32,964 nucleotides of DNA from Verrucomicrobiota bacterium (GCA_003219465.1 QHOX01000006.1:26054-59017); one strand, 5' to 3'; counted from the first letter of the stretch, positions 16,126 through 24,019 are shown. A program made the numbers and translations. The notes: generated by a model not told the origin, from the sequence alone.

Positions 16126-18273
16126 CTAGGTACCAGCTGCTTCCTTCAACGTGGCGGTAATGTATTGACCGACCAGCGCGCTTTGTTGTGGGTCGGTGAG
16201 AGCCGGAACGATGATTTTGTAAGGCACGATCCGTTTGATGCGTCCGAGGTTAAGCGGTACGGCTTGGTTGCCGCTCCACAGCACCGGAGTTCCCGCAAAG
16301 TCCGACGGCGGCGGAGCGACCTCAACGTCGATCGTCACCCGCGCAATGGTTTCATTGAAGTACTTATCGGACCAGACTTGCCAGATGGCTACCGGAGTCG
16401 CCTTCGGATCATCATTCGTCATAACAAGAACATCACTGCGGTCAGCCATCTTAATGGTCAGTGTTACGGTGACATTGGAAGATTTAATTGGTCGATCCAA
16501 GAAAAACTTAACATAGATGTAACCAACGTCGTCAGGACCGATAACAGGGGCATGATCGTTAGTTATCGTTTCGGACGTGAACATGATGGTGCCGTTCGCA
16601 AGGGCAACTCGAGGATCGTCTGGCTTATAAACCAGCGTCTTTTTAATCTTGACTTGATCCGCATCCCATTTCCCTACTTTCTTATCTAGCCGGAGAAACG
16701 CAAAATTGATAATGTCGTTTCGATTATCTCGACTCCACCTACCGAGAGTAACTGGGGCGGATTGATCGATATGGGTGGGATCGTAATGAAAACCTTCGAC
16801 TCGCGTCGACAACGCGACTGTCCCATCATCGTTCAAAGGTTTATCGAAATTGGGGTAGCTGACTTGGATGAGGGCCTCGTTGATCGGATCTGATATCTCA
16901 CCGTCTCCGAAGTCGATATTGGGCGATGCACAGACCTGAATTTTCTTAAAGAACTCGCCGATGTCCACAATTGAAAGATATTTGTCGAGATTCTTCTTAA
17001 TCGCGGGTTCTAACGCCGTAAGTGTCCCAGAGACTGTGTCCGCCTTCGAAATGGTTTCATTGATCTCAAAGTGCTGATCAAACTTGACGCCATGTTTTTG
17101 GTAGTTGAGCTTGACTTGAACCGCGACTCCCCCACACGCGCCGGTGCTGGCCTTGGCAGGATCGTCAGGTTTCGGCTGCCAATCGAAAATCTCGGTCTTG
17201 ACCATATTCCATGCCCTGTCCTGCATATCCGATACCGTTTTGTCGATCAGCTTCTTCACGTCCGCATCGACATCGGTGCCATTCTGCTGGATGACTGTGC
17301 TGATCGCACCGTTAGTAAGGCAGGACTGGTAATTGGCTTCGAGATCGGCTTGCGCAAACCCGTACTTCGCTTCCACGGCGCCTGAAAGTTGTGTAAAGGT
17401 CTTATCGACGTCGACATGCATTTGAATATCGCAAGCATTGATATAAAACAGCTGCTTCATGTTGTAGTGAACCGTAAATGGAGAGCGCCCATTTTTGAGA
17501 GCGCCAACCACCGCGCCTGCCGCCATCTGATTGCAGGTCACGAGAAAGCTGCTGATACCCGATGCTTCTATACTGCCATGGCCGGTCCCCTGCGCGCTGA
17601 TAAACCAGGGAGACTTAGCGTCGCCGGTCGCAGGCGAACTTGCAGTTGACGGCGGTGGACTGGACACCGCCGCTCCTTGTGTTGCCGCTGTTGGTGATGC
17701 GGCTGGGGCCGTTGCGGGCGAAGTCGAAGCTCCTTGTGCCGCAGCACTTGCAGACCCTGGCAACTGTGGAATCTCGATTGTGACGGCATTGTCAACTATT
17801 GGCACGATGCCAAGTAATGGAGCAGGCCCCTGATTGGCCCCGGCAAACAATTCTGCAATCCTTGCTGGCGGGCGGTCATGATTGCCCGCCCTCAGCTTGG
17901 CGTGTGCTGCTGCAACCACGCTTTCGGGGACAGCCATCGTTGTTGAAAATGCGATGAAGGCACCACCCGCGTCCACCTCGCCGCCGGTACTGGGAATTCC
18001 GCTGATACCTAGGGTATCTTCAGCTGTCATTAGGCCCTTAAAAAGCGTGACACTGAAATCGTAATCCTCAGGAGAATCCACCCTTTTGGCTAGCTGAATC
18101 TCCTTCGGCATATAATAAAACTGTGTAGGTAGCCCATTTCTTCTTAAGGCGGGATTGTTCGCGTCTGGAAATATTTCCAGAGCAAACTTACCTTTCGTCT
18201 CGTCGTCGATTTCAATTGTAATGAAGTCGGGTCCAAATTGAGGCCCGAGGGCATGGATGCTATCGTCTGTCAT
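16126..18273 (-). CDS. Large unrecognised protein with A/S/T/P-rich hinge
   Basis: The ATG at 18273 is preceded by AAGGAG at proper spacing. The product has 715 residues. Residues 1-170 form one domain (GPQFGPDFITIEIDDETKGK; FYYMPKEIQLAKRVDSPEDY). About residues 175-222 are an A/S/T/P/Q hinge. A middle domain (about 223-440) contains FTVHYNMKQLFYINACDIQM and VDADVKKLIDKTVSDMQDRA, suggesting helices that pack with strands. The rest is beta-rich (YIYVKFFLDRPIKSSNVTVT). There is no signal peptide. I do not recognise the family. Position and size make it a probable partner of the 701-residue protein that follows. Confidence 0.92.
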   Translation of the reverse strand: MTDDSIHALGPQFGPDFITIEIDDETKGKFALEIFPDANNPALRRNGLPTQFYYMPKEIQLAKRVDSPEDYDFSVTLFKGLMTAEDTLGISGIPSTGGEVDAGGAFIAFSTTMAVPESVVAAAHAKLRAGNHDRPPARIAELFAGANQGPAPLLGIVPIVDNAVTIEIPQLPGSASAAAQGASTSPATAPAASPTAATQGAAVSSPPPSTASSPATGDAKSPWFISAQGTGHGSIEASGISSFLVTCNQMAAGAVVGALKNGRSPFTVHYNMKQLFYINACDIQMHVDVDKTFTQLSGAVEAKYGFAQADLEANYQSCLTNGAISTVIQQNGTDVDADVKKLIDKTVSDMQDRAWNMVKTEIFDWQPKPDDPAKASTGACGGVAVQVKLNYQKHGVKFDQHFEINETISKADTVSGTLTALEPAIKKNLDKYLSIVDIGEFFKKIQVCASPNIDFGDGEISDPINEALIQVSYPNFDKPLNDDGTVALSTRVEGFHYDPTHIDQSAPVTLGRWSRDNRNDIINFAFLRLDKKVGKWDADQVKIKKTLVYKPDDPRVALANGTIMFTSETITNDHAPVIGPDDVGYIYVKFFLDRPIKSSNVTVTLTIKMADRSDVLVMTNDDPKATPVAIWQVWSDKYFNETIARVTIDVEVAPPPSDFAGTPVLWSGNQAVPLNLGRIKRIVPYKIIVPALTDPQQSALVGQYITATLKEAAGT

Positions 18274-18429
18274 ATTGGTTGTCTCCTTTTTAGTAGTGGG
18301 TTGTAATTTCTTGTCTTATCCAAACTGGTTTGGTCTCATCTTTGATCGAGCTAGCTACGGGGCAAGCAGCGTGTCAGTTAAGAAGATAATTAGCATGGGC
18401 GAATCGGTGGACGTTGGTCCATTACTAGT

Positions 18430-19710
18430 TTACGGTTGATTGGGATTAGGCGGGCTTGCATTTAGGAAATCGACAATAGCCGTTCCTGTGCGCAGAATGA
18501 TCAAGTCGCGATCAACCAGACCGTTAATACCAGTCAGGCCCTTCAAAACGGCATACTGCCAGATGCTAAATGCCGGCCAGCGCCCGGGAATAATGGGAGG
18601 CTTGCCAAGCGGACGAAATTCTTTTGAACCGGGAGATGTCTCACTGCCCCAATTTGCAATCCATAGATGGAAAGCGTGAAATGACGAGCTATCACCCATC
18701 CTTGATTGCCAATATGCTGGAAACGTATAAATAACAGGTTGCCTTCCACAGCCCTGTGCCACCTTGCTGAGCCAATAGGTCAAAGAAGCCGCGATTTCCT
18801 GTGCGGTCATCGCTCGGACAAGCCATTTCTCCTGGCCTGCGGGCGGCACTTCGACATCTACCATCGGTGGCAAGTCATTCGCCGCCAGCGAACCCATTTG
18901 CGCGAGAAAGGCATCCACCTGCTTCTGAAGGTGATCCGATCCGACCGGGACAGGATAGAAAAAATGATAAGCCCCCCGCGAGATTCCGGCACCGGCTGCG
19001 CCAGCCCAGTTCGTCCGGAATGTGGCATCCGGATCCTTTCCATCAGTTGCTTTGACATAAGCGAAAGCGGTCCCTGACCGCTTAACCGCGTTCCAATCGA
19101 TCCTTCCTTGCGCAGACGAAACGTCAATTCCTTCAACTTTCTGAAAGCCGGGCGGAATAGGAACGCCAATATTCGTGGTTCCTGTGCTTTGTGTTTGGGT
19201 TGCTCCGGTAGTCTGCCCCACAAAACTTTGTTTCGATCCCGCGACACCCGGTTGGGTCGTCTGGCGACCCGCCTGATCACCAATGGTTTGCCGATTCTGC
19301 GCTTGGTCCCGAGGTGTTTGTTGGTTCTGACTTTGTTCGTCCGTAACTCCTTGGTCCTGAGCTTGGTTCTGGGATGTTTGTTCCTGACTCTGTTCGTCCG
19401 TGGTTTCTTGGTCCTGAGTTTGGTCTTGAGGTGTTTGTTGATCCTGGCTCTGGTCGTCCGTTGTCCCTTGGTCCTGAGTTTGGTCTTCCGGGGTTTGCTG
19501 GTCCTGATTCTGGTCGTCCGTTGTCCCTTGGTCCTGAGTTTGGTCCTGGGATGTTTGTTCCTGAGTCTGTTCGTCCGTCGTCCCTTGGTCCTGGCTTTGC
19601 TCCTGACTCTGGTCCTCGGTCGTTCCTTGGTCCTGACTTTGGTCGTAAGCGGTTTGTTGACTGCCGCTTTGATCGTCAACGTTTTGTTCGGAATCCTGAT
19701 CGTCTGGCAT
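18430..19710 (-). CDS. GH25 (Chalaropsis-type) lysozyme with N-terminal Q/D/T repeat domain
   Basis: The 426-residue protein has two parts. Residues 1-150 are low complexity, built from ~20-residue repeats such as DQTQDQGTTDDQNQDQQTPE. Residues of about 192-415 form a GH25 muramidase: EGIDVSSAQGRIDWNAVKRS, FAYVKATDGKDPDATFRTNW, GAYHFFYP, PPMVDVEVPP, IYTFPAYW, LWIANWG and FSIWQYA. Asp196, Asp285 and Glu287 occupy the usual active-site positions, Glu287 being the likely acid. GH25 enzymes cleave the MurNAc-GlcNAc bond of peptidoglycan. No signal peptide is present, unlike typical secreted lysozymes. It starts 39 bp after the caspase-like gene and is probably cotranscribed with it. Confidence 0.95.
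   Translation of the reverse strand: MPDDQDSEQNVDDQSGSQQTAYDQSQDQGTTEDQSQEQSQDQGTTDEQTQEQTSQDQTQDQGTTDDQNQDQQTPEDQTQDQGTTDDQSQDQQTPQDQTQDQETTDEQSQEQTSQNQAQDQGVTDEQSQNQQTPRDQAQNRQTIGDQAGRQTTQPGVAGSKQSFVGQTTGATQTQSTGTTNIGVPIPPGFQKVEGIDVSSAQGRIDWNAVKRSGTAFAYVKATDGKDPDATFRTNWAGAAGAGISRGAYHFFYPVPVGSDHLQKQVDAFLAQMGSLAANDLPPMVDVEVPPAGQEKWLVRAMTAQEIAASLTYWLSKVAQGCGRQPVIYTFPAYWQSRMGDSSSFHAFHLWIANWGSETSPGSKEFRPLGKPPIIPGRWPAFSIWQYAVLKGLTGINGLVDRDLIILRTGTAIVDFLNASPPNPNQP
19280..19645 (-). repeat. Tandem ~60-bp coding repeats in the GH25 gene
   Basis: The 5' part of the lysozyme gene consists of imperfect units of about 60 bp (20 codons). On the plus strand they appear as recurring TTGGTCCTGAGTTTGGTC and GGTCGTCCGTTGTCCC segments. 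The best-preserved consecutive units encode DQTQDQGTTDDQNQDQQTPE and DQTQDQGTTDDQSQDQQTPQ. Other units are shortened by two to four codons, consistent with slippage in frame. Confidence 0.85.
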
Positions 19711-19749
19711 AGGTTTTATTCCATTCTTTTCATTTTCGCATTCAAGTGC

Positions 19750-20685
19750 CTATCGCGAGTCCACGAACCCTTGCAAAAATCCTTGATCCATTCGATTCCC
19801 CTGGCCGCGAAGTTGCGGTGTTTGACTTTGCGGCAGGTCAGAACTGATAGATGGGACGATAAGAGAGCTGAAGTCGCTCGTCACGCTGGTTCGCAGTTGA
19901 TCAAGAAGATCGCTGTAACTAATCTGAAAGTTGCTGGCGTTTACAGTGTTTAGAAATGCCTTCGTTAATAGTCCGTGGCCAGCGGTCTCCCATGATAATT
20001 CGTTAAATTTACATCCCGCGATCAACGTGGTCTTAGCCTGGTCCACAAAAACTTTGTCCGGATCCTCGTCGGCAGCGGCAACGCCTCCATTATTGGAAAC
20101 ACTTGTCACGTTTCCATCGCATGCGTCGGAGTCTAAAGGGATGAGGATTCCGCAGGGGACTAGTGTGCGAAGATAATTGACCATCTGTTGCAGAAGATCG
20201 CCAGGCAGAACGGGCGATTTGCACTTCAGCACAGCATCAGTTTCCTGGTCCATTCCTCCGGAATGGCACGAGTCGAGGATTACAGTAAATTCAACGAAGG
20301 AGGGCTGTAGTTGATCCGCGATATTGAAGAGGTCTCTATCGGTAATAGCCGAACCAGACGCTGGAATTATGGACTCATAGAATTTATCACAATCGGCTTG
20401 ACTGGAGTCAGCAGACGTCCGGGAACCATGACCGGAGTAATAGAAACAGGCCACGTCGCCCGCATCCGACTTACTCAGAATGCCGTTTAAGGCCGAAGTG
20501 ATCGCCGCCGATCCGGCAGATTTATCGGTCAATTTCGTCGACTCCGACGAATCAAAACCGAATGCTGAGACAAGCATATCCATCATGGCGTCTGCATCCG
20601 CCACACAACTGCTCAAATTGGACTTTCCGCTTGGGTCGATCCCGGAATAGTCGTTAATCCCGACAACAACAGCGCGTTTCGTCAT
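19750..20685 (-). CDS. Caspase-like cysteine protease (peptidase C14 / metacaspase type)
   Basis: The ATG at 20685 is preceded by GGAGG; the frame extends 35 codons upstream without support. The start MTKRAVVVGINDYSGIDPSG is the first beta strand of prokaryotic caspase homologues. The catalytic dyad is His86 in CFYYSGHGS and Cys140 in VILDSCHSGG. The region of about 150-230 is cysteine- and aspartate-rich and includes a loop before FVDQAKTTLIAGCKFNELSW. It has 311 residues and no signal peptide, so it is cytoplasmic. Such proteases cut after Arg/Lys or Asp and often act in regulated proteolysis, cell death or defence. It is the first gene of the cluster, which implies a leading role, possibly processing downstream products (inference). 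Confidence 0.95.
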   Translation of the reverse strand: MTKRAVVVGINDYSGIDPSGKSNLSSCVADADAMMDMLVSAFGFDSSESTKLTDKSAGSAAITSALNGILSKSDAGDVACFYYSGHGSRTSADSSQADCDKFYESIIPASGSAITDRDLFNIADQLQPSFVEFTVILDSCHSGGMDQETDAVLKCKSPVLPGDLLQQMVNYLRTLVPCGILIPLDSDACDGNVTSVSNNGGVAAADEDPDKVFVDQAKTTLIAGCKFNELSWETAGHGLLTKAFLNTVNASNFQISYSDLLDQLRTSVTSDFSSLIVPSISSDLPQSQTPQLRGQGNRMDQGFLQGFVDSR

Positions 20686-20750
20686 TTTTTCTTTCCTCCA
20701 GCTAGTAGGGGGAATTGCTTTGTAGCGAAGAAATGGGTTTTGTCGCAAGA

Positions 20751-20814
20751 CCCCTAAAAGTGGAAAATCTGCTTGCCTCGCAAACAGCATTTTGGCAGAT
20801 TTTGACTTTAGGGG
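20751..20814. promoter_or_regulatory. Long inverted repeat in the divergent protease/regulator intergenic region
   Basis: The left arm at 20751-20772 (CCCCTAAAAGTGGAAAATCT plus GC) is mirrored by the right arm at 20795-20814, whose reverse complement reads CCCCTAAAGTCAAAATCTGC. The arms match in about 18 of 20 aligned positions with a 22-bp spacer. The element lies 66-129 bp upstream of the protease start and just before the GTG of the LuxR-type gene. It is a probable operator or a transcript hairpin. Confidence 0.65.
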
Positions 20815-20825
20815 AAATTCTCTAG

Positions 20826-21875
20826 GTGAAGACTCGGAATGGTGTAGATCGACTGGTGCGCGGAACCCGAGCGAACACGCCCGGTGGGATCAGTCTGATG
20901 GCACGAAAAGGCAGCGCCCAAGATCTTGCGAATTGCTACATGCTTCATGCATCGTTGGGGCTGCCTTATCCGGAAACCAGCCGACGCATCTTGCCGGAAA
21001 TGTGGCGCGCATTGCTTTCCAACGGAGCAATGCAGCTTTTTCTGGTCGAGGACCGCGCAAGGCCGGTCGGTTCACGAATCGTATCGTTCGGTGCGACGCT
21101 TTTTGTCACCGACGAATTCTGCTCGCAAGCGCGATTAACGCTTCCTCCCTATCTCGGCGTTGAATTAGCCCGGCGATATCTTCCGCGGCAATTGCCAGTA
21201 TTGAATCGCAAGCAGGTGGCCCGGGCCAATGCTGATGACGGCTTGAACATGATGATGTGCTTTGAAGGGTGGGTGCAGCATGGATTCTCGCCCAAGGAAT
21301 TCCTTGTGGTGCGCGAGAAACAGAAAGAGGCGTTCCATCTTGCTCTAAGGGGTTATCGCATTAAGGAGTTTCTCACCGACCCGATTGGAAGGGAAACATC
21401 ACAATGGATGCTCGATGCCGGCGCTCGCCTGCGACGTAACTATTCTAATTATTTTCGAAGGCATCGGCTTCCCGAGCCAGAACCCTGGAGGCGACCATGT
21501 CTCCTTGGGTTAACCAAAGAAGAGGCGTTCGCGCATCCCGGAGCCGACATCGCGGGTCTTTTTATTTACACCGCGCCGCGGTTTCACTTCAGCCGCTCGC
21601 AACGAGCGCTTCTGCACCATGCCTTGATGGGCGAAACGTGTGAGACACTGGCGGCATCGCTTTCCGTCTCCCCTTGGACAGTCAAGAAACGCTGGCAGGC
21701 CATCTACGATCGCGTTGTGGATGTCGATGGAGAGTTGTTGCCAGCGCCAATCGCCTACGGTGTTCGGAATTCATCACGTGGCGTTGAACGTCGGCGGCAT
21801 CTTCTAAATTACCTGCGGCAGCATCTCGAAGAACTTCGGCCGAACAAGCCCTCGGCGCAGAGGCATCGGGCCTGA
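20826..21875 (+). CDS. LuxR-type HTH transcriptional regulator
   Basis: The 349-residue protein starts at GTG 20826; ATG 20898 is an in-frame alternative. The N-terminal two thirds form an unrecognised sensor-like region (GTP-binding motifs absent), with GLNMMMCFEGWVQHGFSPKE and FLVVREKQKEAFHLALRGYR. At about 258-310 lies FSRSQRALLHHALMGETCET, LAASLSVSPWTVKKRWQAIY and DRVVDVDGELLP. This is a LuxR/GerE-like helix-turn-helix whose recognition helix includes SPWTVKKRW. It is transcribed away from the protease cluster across a 140-bp region with a long inverted repeat. That arrangement suggests it controls the cluster and itself (inference). No ligand can be assigned. Confidence 0.85.
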   Translation: MKTRNGVDRLVRGTRANTPGGISLMARKGSAQDLANCYMLHASLGLPYPETSRRILPEMWRALLSNGAMQLFLVEDRARPVGSRIVSFGATLFVTDEFCSQARLTLPPYLGVELARRYLPRQLPVLNRKQVARANADDGLNMMMCFEGWVQHGFSPKEFLVVREKQKEAFHLALRGYRIKEFLTDPIGRETSQWMLDAGARLRRNYSNYFRRHRLPEPEPWRRPCLLGLTKEEAFAHPGADIAGLFIYTAPRFHFSRSQRALLHHALMGETCETLAASLSVSPWTVKKRWQAIYDRVVDVDGELLPAPIAYGVRNSSRGVERRRHLLNYLRQHLEELRPNKPSAQRHRA

Positions 21876-22173
21876 TCCCCGCCTGTGCGAATGCTTTATT
21901 AGAATAGCCGGCAACAGAGCCCTGTTTTTCGTCACTCGACCGTTGATCTGTTTTCGTCACTTCCAATGTTGCTATTTTTACGGTGGGGTTCCCTAAACGA
22001 TTTATTGTGTCGCTACTGAGACCACATCGCAGGTCGCCCTCTTAATCTAGGCCTGGTGGCGGTGGCGGGTCAGATGACTTTAGGATACGTCTGAAATTTT
22101 TCTCGCGTGCAAACGGGTTTCCCCTTTTAGGGGTCTAGGCGCAGGACATCGGAATGCGCGTAGCATCACGTAT
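21876..22173. other. Intergenic region with regulatory-looking motifs
   Basis: About 298 bp between the regulator and a lipoprotein gene, with no convincing coding sequence. At 22071-22084 CAGATGACTTTAGG resembles the right arm of the 20795-20814 repeat. The main shared site is at 22115-22136. Confidence 0.45.
22115..22136 (-). promoter_or_regulatory. Copy of the protease-promoter site upstream of a lipoprotein gene
   Basis: On the minus strand this reads AGACCCCTAAAAGGGGAAAC. It agrees in 18 of 19 positions with AGACCCCTAAAAGTGGAAA at 20748-20766. The core CCCCTTTTAGGGG is itself nearly palindromic. It lies 38 bp before the first ATG of the lipoprotein gene. Both copies are in non-coding DNA, which supports a shared binding protein. 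Confidence 0.65.
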
Positions 22174-22617
22174 ATGGAGATACAGCAAATAAAAAACGAC
22201 AACCAGCACAAGAAAAACATGAGAGAGTCTACTCAAGCATCGGCGGCATCGCCCACGCGGGCTATATCCTTGGCGCGACTTGCGCTATTCGTGGGCGTGC
22301 TTGTCGCATTAGCGAGTTGCCAAACTACGTCAAATTACAAAGCCACAGAAGCGGCCAGGCATGTGGGAGAAACCGCAACGGTAACAGGTATGGTGGATGG
22401 AGTTCAACAATTGGGCAAAGGCAGCACGTTTCTGAATATGGGCGGGAAATATCCAAATCAAGCGTTTACCGCCTTTATCCCTTCCGGGAGCGCTGCCCAG
22501 TTTCCGCAGGCGAAACAATACGAAGGGCGAATCGTTTCTGTCTCCGGAAAGATTACTTTACATAAAGGGAAGCCGGAGATCGTGGTTACTTCGCCTGCGC
22601 AGGTCAGCACAAGGTAA
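22174..22617 (+). CDS. Small lipoprotein with OB-fold-like domain
   Basis: The frame opens at ATG 22174, with a second ATG at 22219 (MRESTQAS) that gives a shorter N-terminus; neither has a good ribosome binding site. A lipoprotein signal ends LVALASC. The mature part is about 95 residues: ARHVGETATVTGMVDGVQQL, GKGSTFLNMGGKYPNQAFTA, FIPSGSAAQFPQAKQYEGRI and VSVSGKITLHKGKPEIVVTS. The pattern of strands (a VTG start, FLNMGG, VSGKI, KPEIVV) is that of OB-fold domains found in nucleic-acid-binding or envelope stress proteins. It is anchored in the envelope. It shares an upstream motif with the protease cluster and may belong to the same regulon. Partner and ligand are unknown. Confidence 0.85.
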   Translation: MEIQQIKNDNQHKKNMRESTQASAASPTRAISLARLALFVGVLVALASCQTTSNYKATEAARHVGETATVTGMVDGVQQLGKGSTFLNMGGKYPNQAFTAFIPSGSAAQFPQAKQYEGRIVSVSGKITLHKGKPEIVVTSPAQVSTR

Positions 22618-22656
22618 GTTAGCCTCTTTCGTCACGCTTACGCACGCTATCCAGTT

Positions 22657-23019
22657 TTGAGAAAGCTCCGCCGGTATGTCGTAATCAACGTAAGTCTTGT
22701 CACTGCGTCTCTTCACGCGGCTGACCTGAACCCTGCTCCTCTTACGTCGCCATCGCCGGCTACCTTGGTACTACCGGCAGCAAAGGCCCTACCGTTCCTG
22801 CAGGGAGGAAGCGACCTCAAACCTGATCCGGCGGCGCGCTTCGGGGCGCTCGCCAATGGGCTTCGTTACGTCGTACTTCCCAATCACGAGCCGAAGGGGC
22901 GCGTCTCAATGCGCTTGCTAGTGCTTGCGGGATCCCTTCAGGAAAAGGAGGGCCAGCGTGGGCTAGCGCATTTTCTTGAACACATGGCTTTCAACGGCAG
23001 CACTCATTATGCGCCGACT
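22657..23019 (+). pseudogene. N-terminal stub of an M16 zinc metalloprotease
   Basis: From TTG 22657 the frame has an N-terminal signal-like stretch. It then enters an M16 (insulinase/pitrilysin) peptidase: FGALANGLRYVVLPNHEPKG, RVSMRLLVLAGSLQEKEGQR and GLAHFLEHMAFNGSTHY. The HFLEH motif (residues 105-109) supplies the zinc ligands and catalytic Glu. M16 proteins of this type are usually 450-950 residues long. Here the family resemblance ends at about 23019, some 120 residues in. The frame then runs through unrelated sequence into a KYWEI-family copy. The second zinc ligand and everything downstream are absent, so no activity is expected. Confidence 0.8.
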
Positions 23020-23079
23020 ACAAGCCCTATACGGTTCGCTACGGCAGACGGCCCTAACCAATCAGTAAGGCAGACCACG

Positions 23080-23275
23080 ATCAAGTACTGGGAAATAATC
23101 ACTGACAATCTCGGAAAAGCCGGTTGGACGTGGGGCTGCGTGTCAGCCGTGGATTGCAACAGGCGAACGGATCTGGATTACCGACGCTCATCGCGGCGAC
23201 GGAAACCGTTTCATTGTGCGCGCCTATGAAAAGCTGACCGCGTTTATGGAATTGGAGTCGTGTGAACGTCGGTAG
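23080..23275 (+). pseudogene. Frameshifted KYWEI-family copy B
   Basis: From 23080 the frame of the M16 stub reads IKYWEIITDNLGKAGWTWGC and VSAVDCNRRT. The coherent protein continues in the +1 frame: IWITDAHRGDGNRFIVRAYE and KLTAFMELESCERR with TAG at 23273-23275. Alignment with copy A (2612-2845) shows one extra base near 23165-23170. No start codon of its own lies at the expected position, because the copy is fused in frame to the peptidase stub. It overlaps the 3' end of the opposing membrane gene by 32 bp. Confidence 0.75.
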
Positions 23276-23906
23276 TTAGGCCGCCTTTGGCTTCGGAGCC
23301 TCTGGCAAAAGGCGGTGTTTGCCGAGTCAACAGGGCAAAGAACTCAAACGCCAACCGCTGAGTCCAAAAGAGCAGATAGAGAAACCGTGCGCAGCAGCCT
23401 AGCGTCAGTATGGCATCAGCCGCCAGCCGGCGGCCTGACCAAGAGCCGGTGGCTGCTGACAGTAGGGCGTCTATCAGGAAGAGCAGGGTAAGGCTGCGAA
23501 AGAGCTTGTATTCGGCCGCTTGGCGCTCTACCTCCGCGAGGGCACTGGCGCTCGCAATCCGGATGAAGGAGAAGGCGGCGTGGTAGACCTCCAAGCGGGT
23601 GAGGGTGACCCCTGGTGGGACCGGAACTTGATTCCGTACTTCTTGAAAGTAGTGATCCTTGTCTTCCGGATAGACAGCAGGAAGCAGGTGATTCAAAGAT
23701 GCGCCCAAACCGATGAGAAAGTGGCCGATCACATAGGCCGCAACCAGGGCAGGAACCCAGTCCCACCAGTTCTCGCCTCGAGGCAGAGGAATTGCGGTAA
23801 GGTGGGCTAGGGTCGAACCCTGCAGGGCAAGGAGGGCGATTCCTGGGACTAGGATGCCGAAGAAATCGATGACGCCGAGAAAAAAGTCGCCGGGTTTCTC
23901 ACTCAT
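23244..23906 (-). CDS. Four-helix membrane protein, unknown function
   Basis: The 220-residue protein starts at ATG 23906 (MSEKPGDFFLGVIDFFGILV). Hydrophobic helices lie at about residues 8-30, 47-70, 137-155 and 165-185. Between helices 2 and 3 is a soluble stretch with LPAVYPEDKDHYFQEVRNQV. The pattern DFFGILVPG at the start resembles a group of uncharacterised bacterial membrane proteins, but I cannot name the family. The 3' end overlaps the decayed KYWEI copy on the other strand. No clear operon partner. Confidence 0.85.
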   Translation of the reverse strand: MSEKPGDFFLGVIDFFGILVPGIALLALQGSTLAHLTAIPLPRGENWWDWVPALVAAYVIGHFLIGLGASLNHLLPAVYPEDKDHYFQEVRNQVPVPPGVTLTRLEVYHAAFSFIRIASASALAEVERQAAEYKLFRSLTLLFLIDALLSAATGSWSGRRLAADAILTLGCCARFLYLLFWTQRLAFEFFALLTRQTPPFARGSEAKGGLTTDVHTTPIP

Positions 23907-24019
23907 GGCGGATATTCCGTCTAATCCGCTTGTTTACTCGGGAGGAGTCGGACAAATGCGGAGTCATTTGGAAATTAGTTTTTAGCAAAAAATGCGACGT
24001 GATGCGAATAAAAAACACT

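Noticed and set aside
18310-18333. Short palindrome CCAAACTGGTTTGG in the gap between cluster genes
   Set aside because: Six-base arms alone are expected by chance in 33 kb, and no second copy was noticed.
19280-19645. Possible CRISPR array from regularly spaced repeats
   Set aside because: The repeats are contiguous, in frame and coding for Q/D/T-rich protein, with no spacers and no cas genes.
18858-19679. Long basic frame (T/K/R-rich) in the lysozyme repeat region
   Set aside because: Same strand, shifted frame of the repetitive Q/D/T codons; the repeat keeps other frames open.
19108-19953. Forward leucine/valine-rich frame resembling a membrane protein
   Set aside because: Antisense of the GH25 repeat region; hydrophobicity comes from reverse-complemented Gln/Asp codons.
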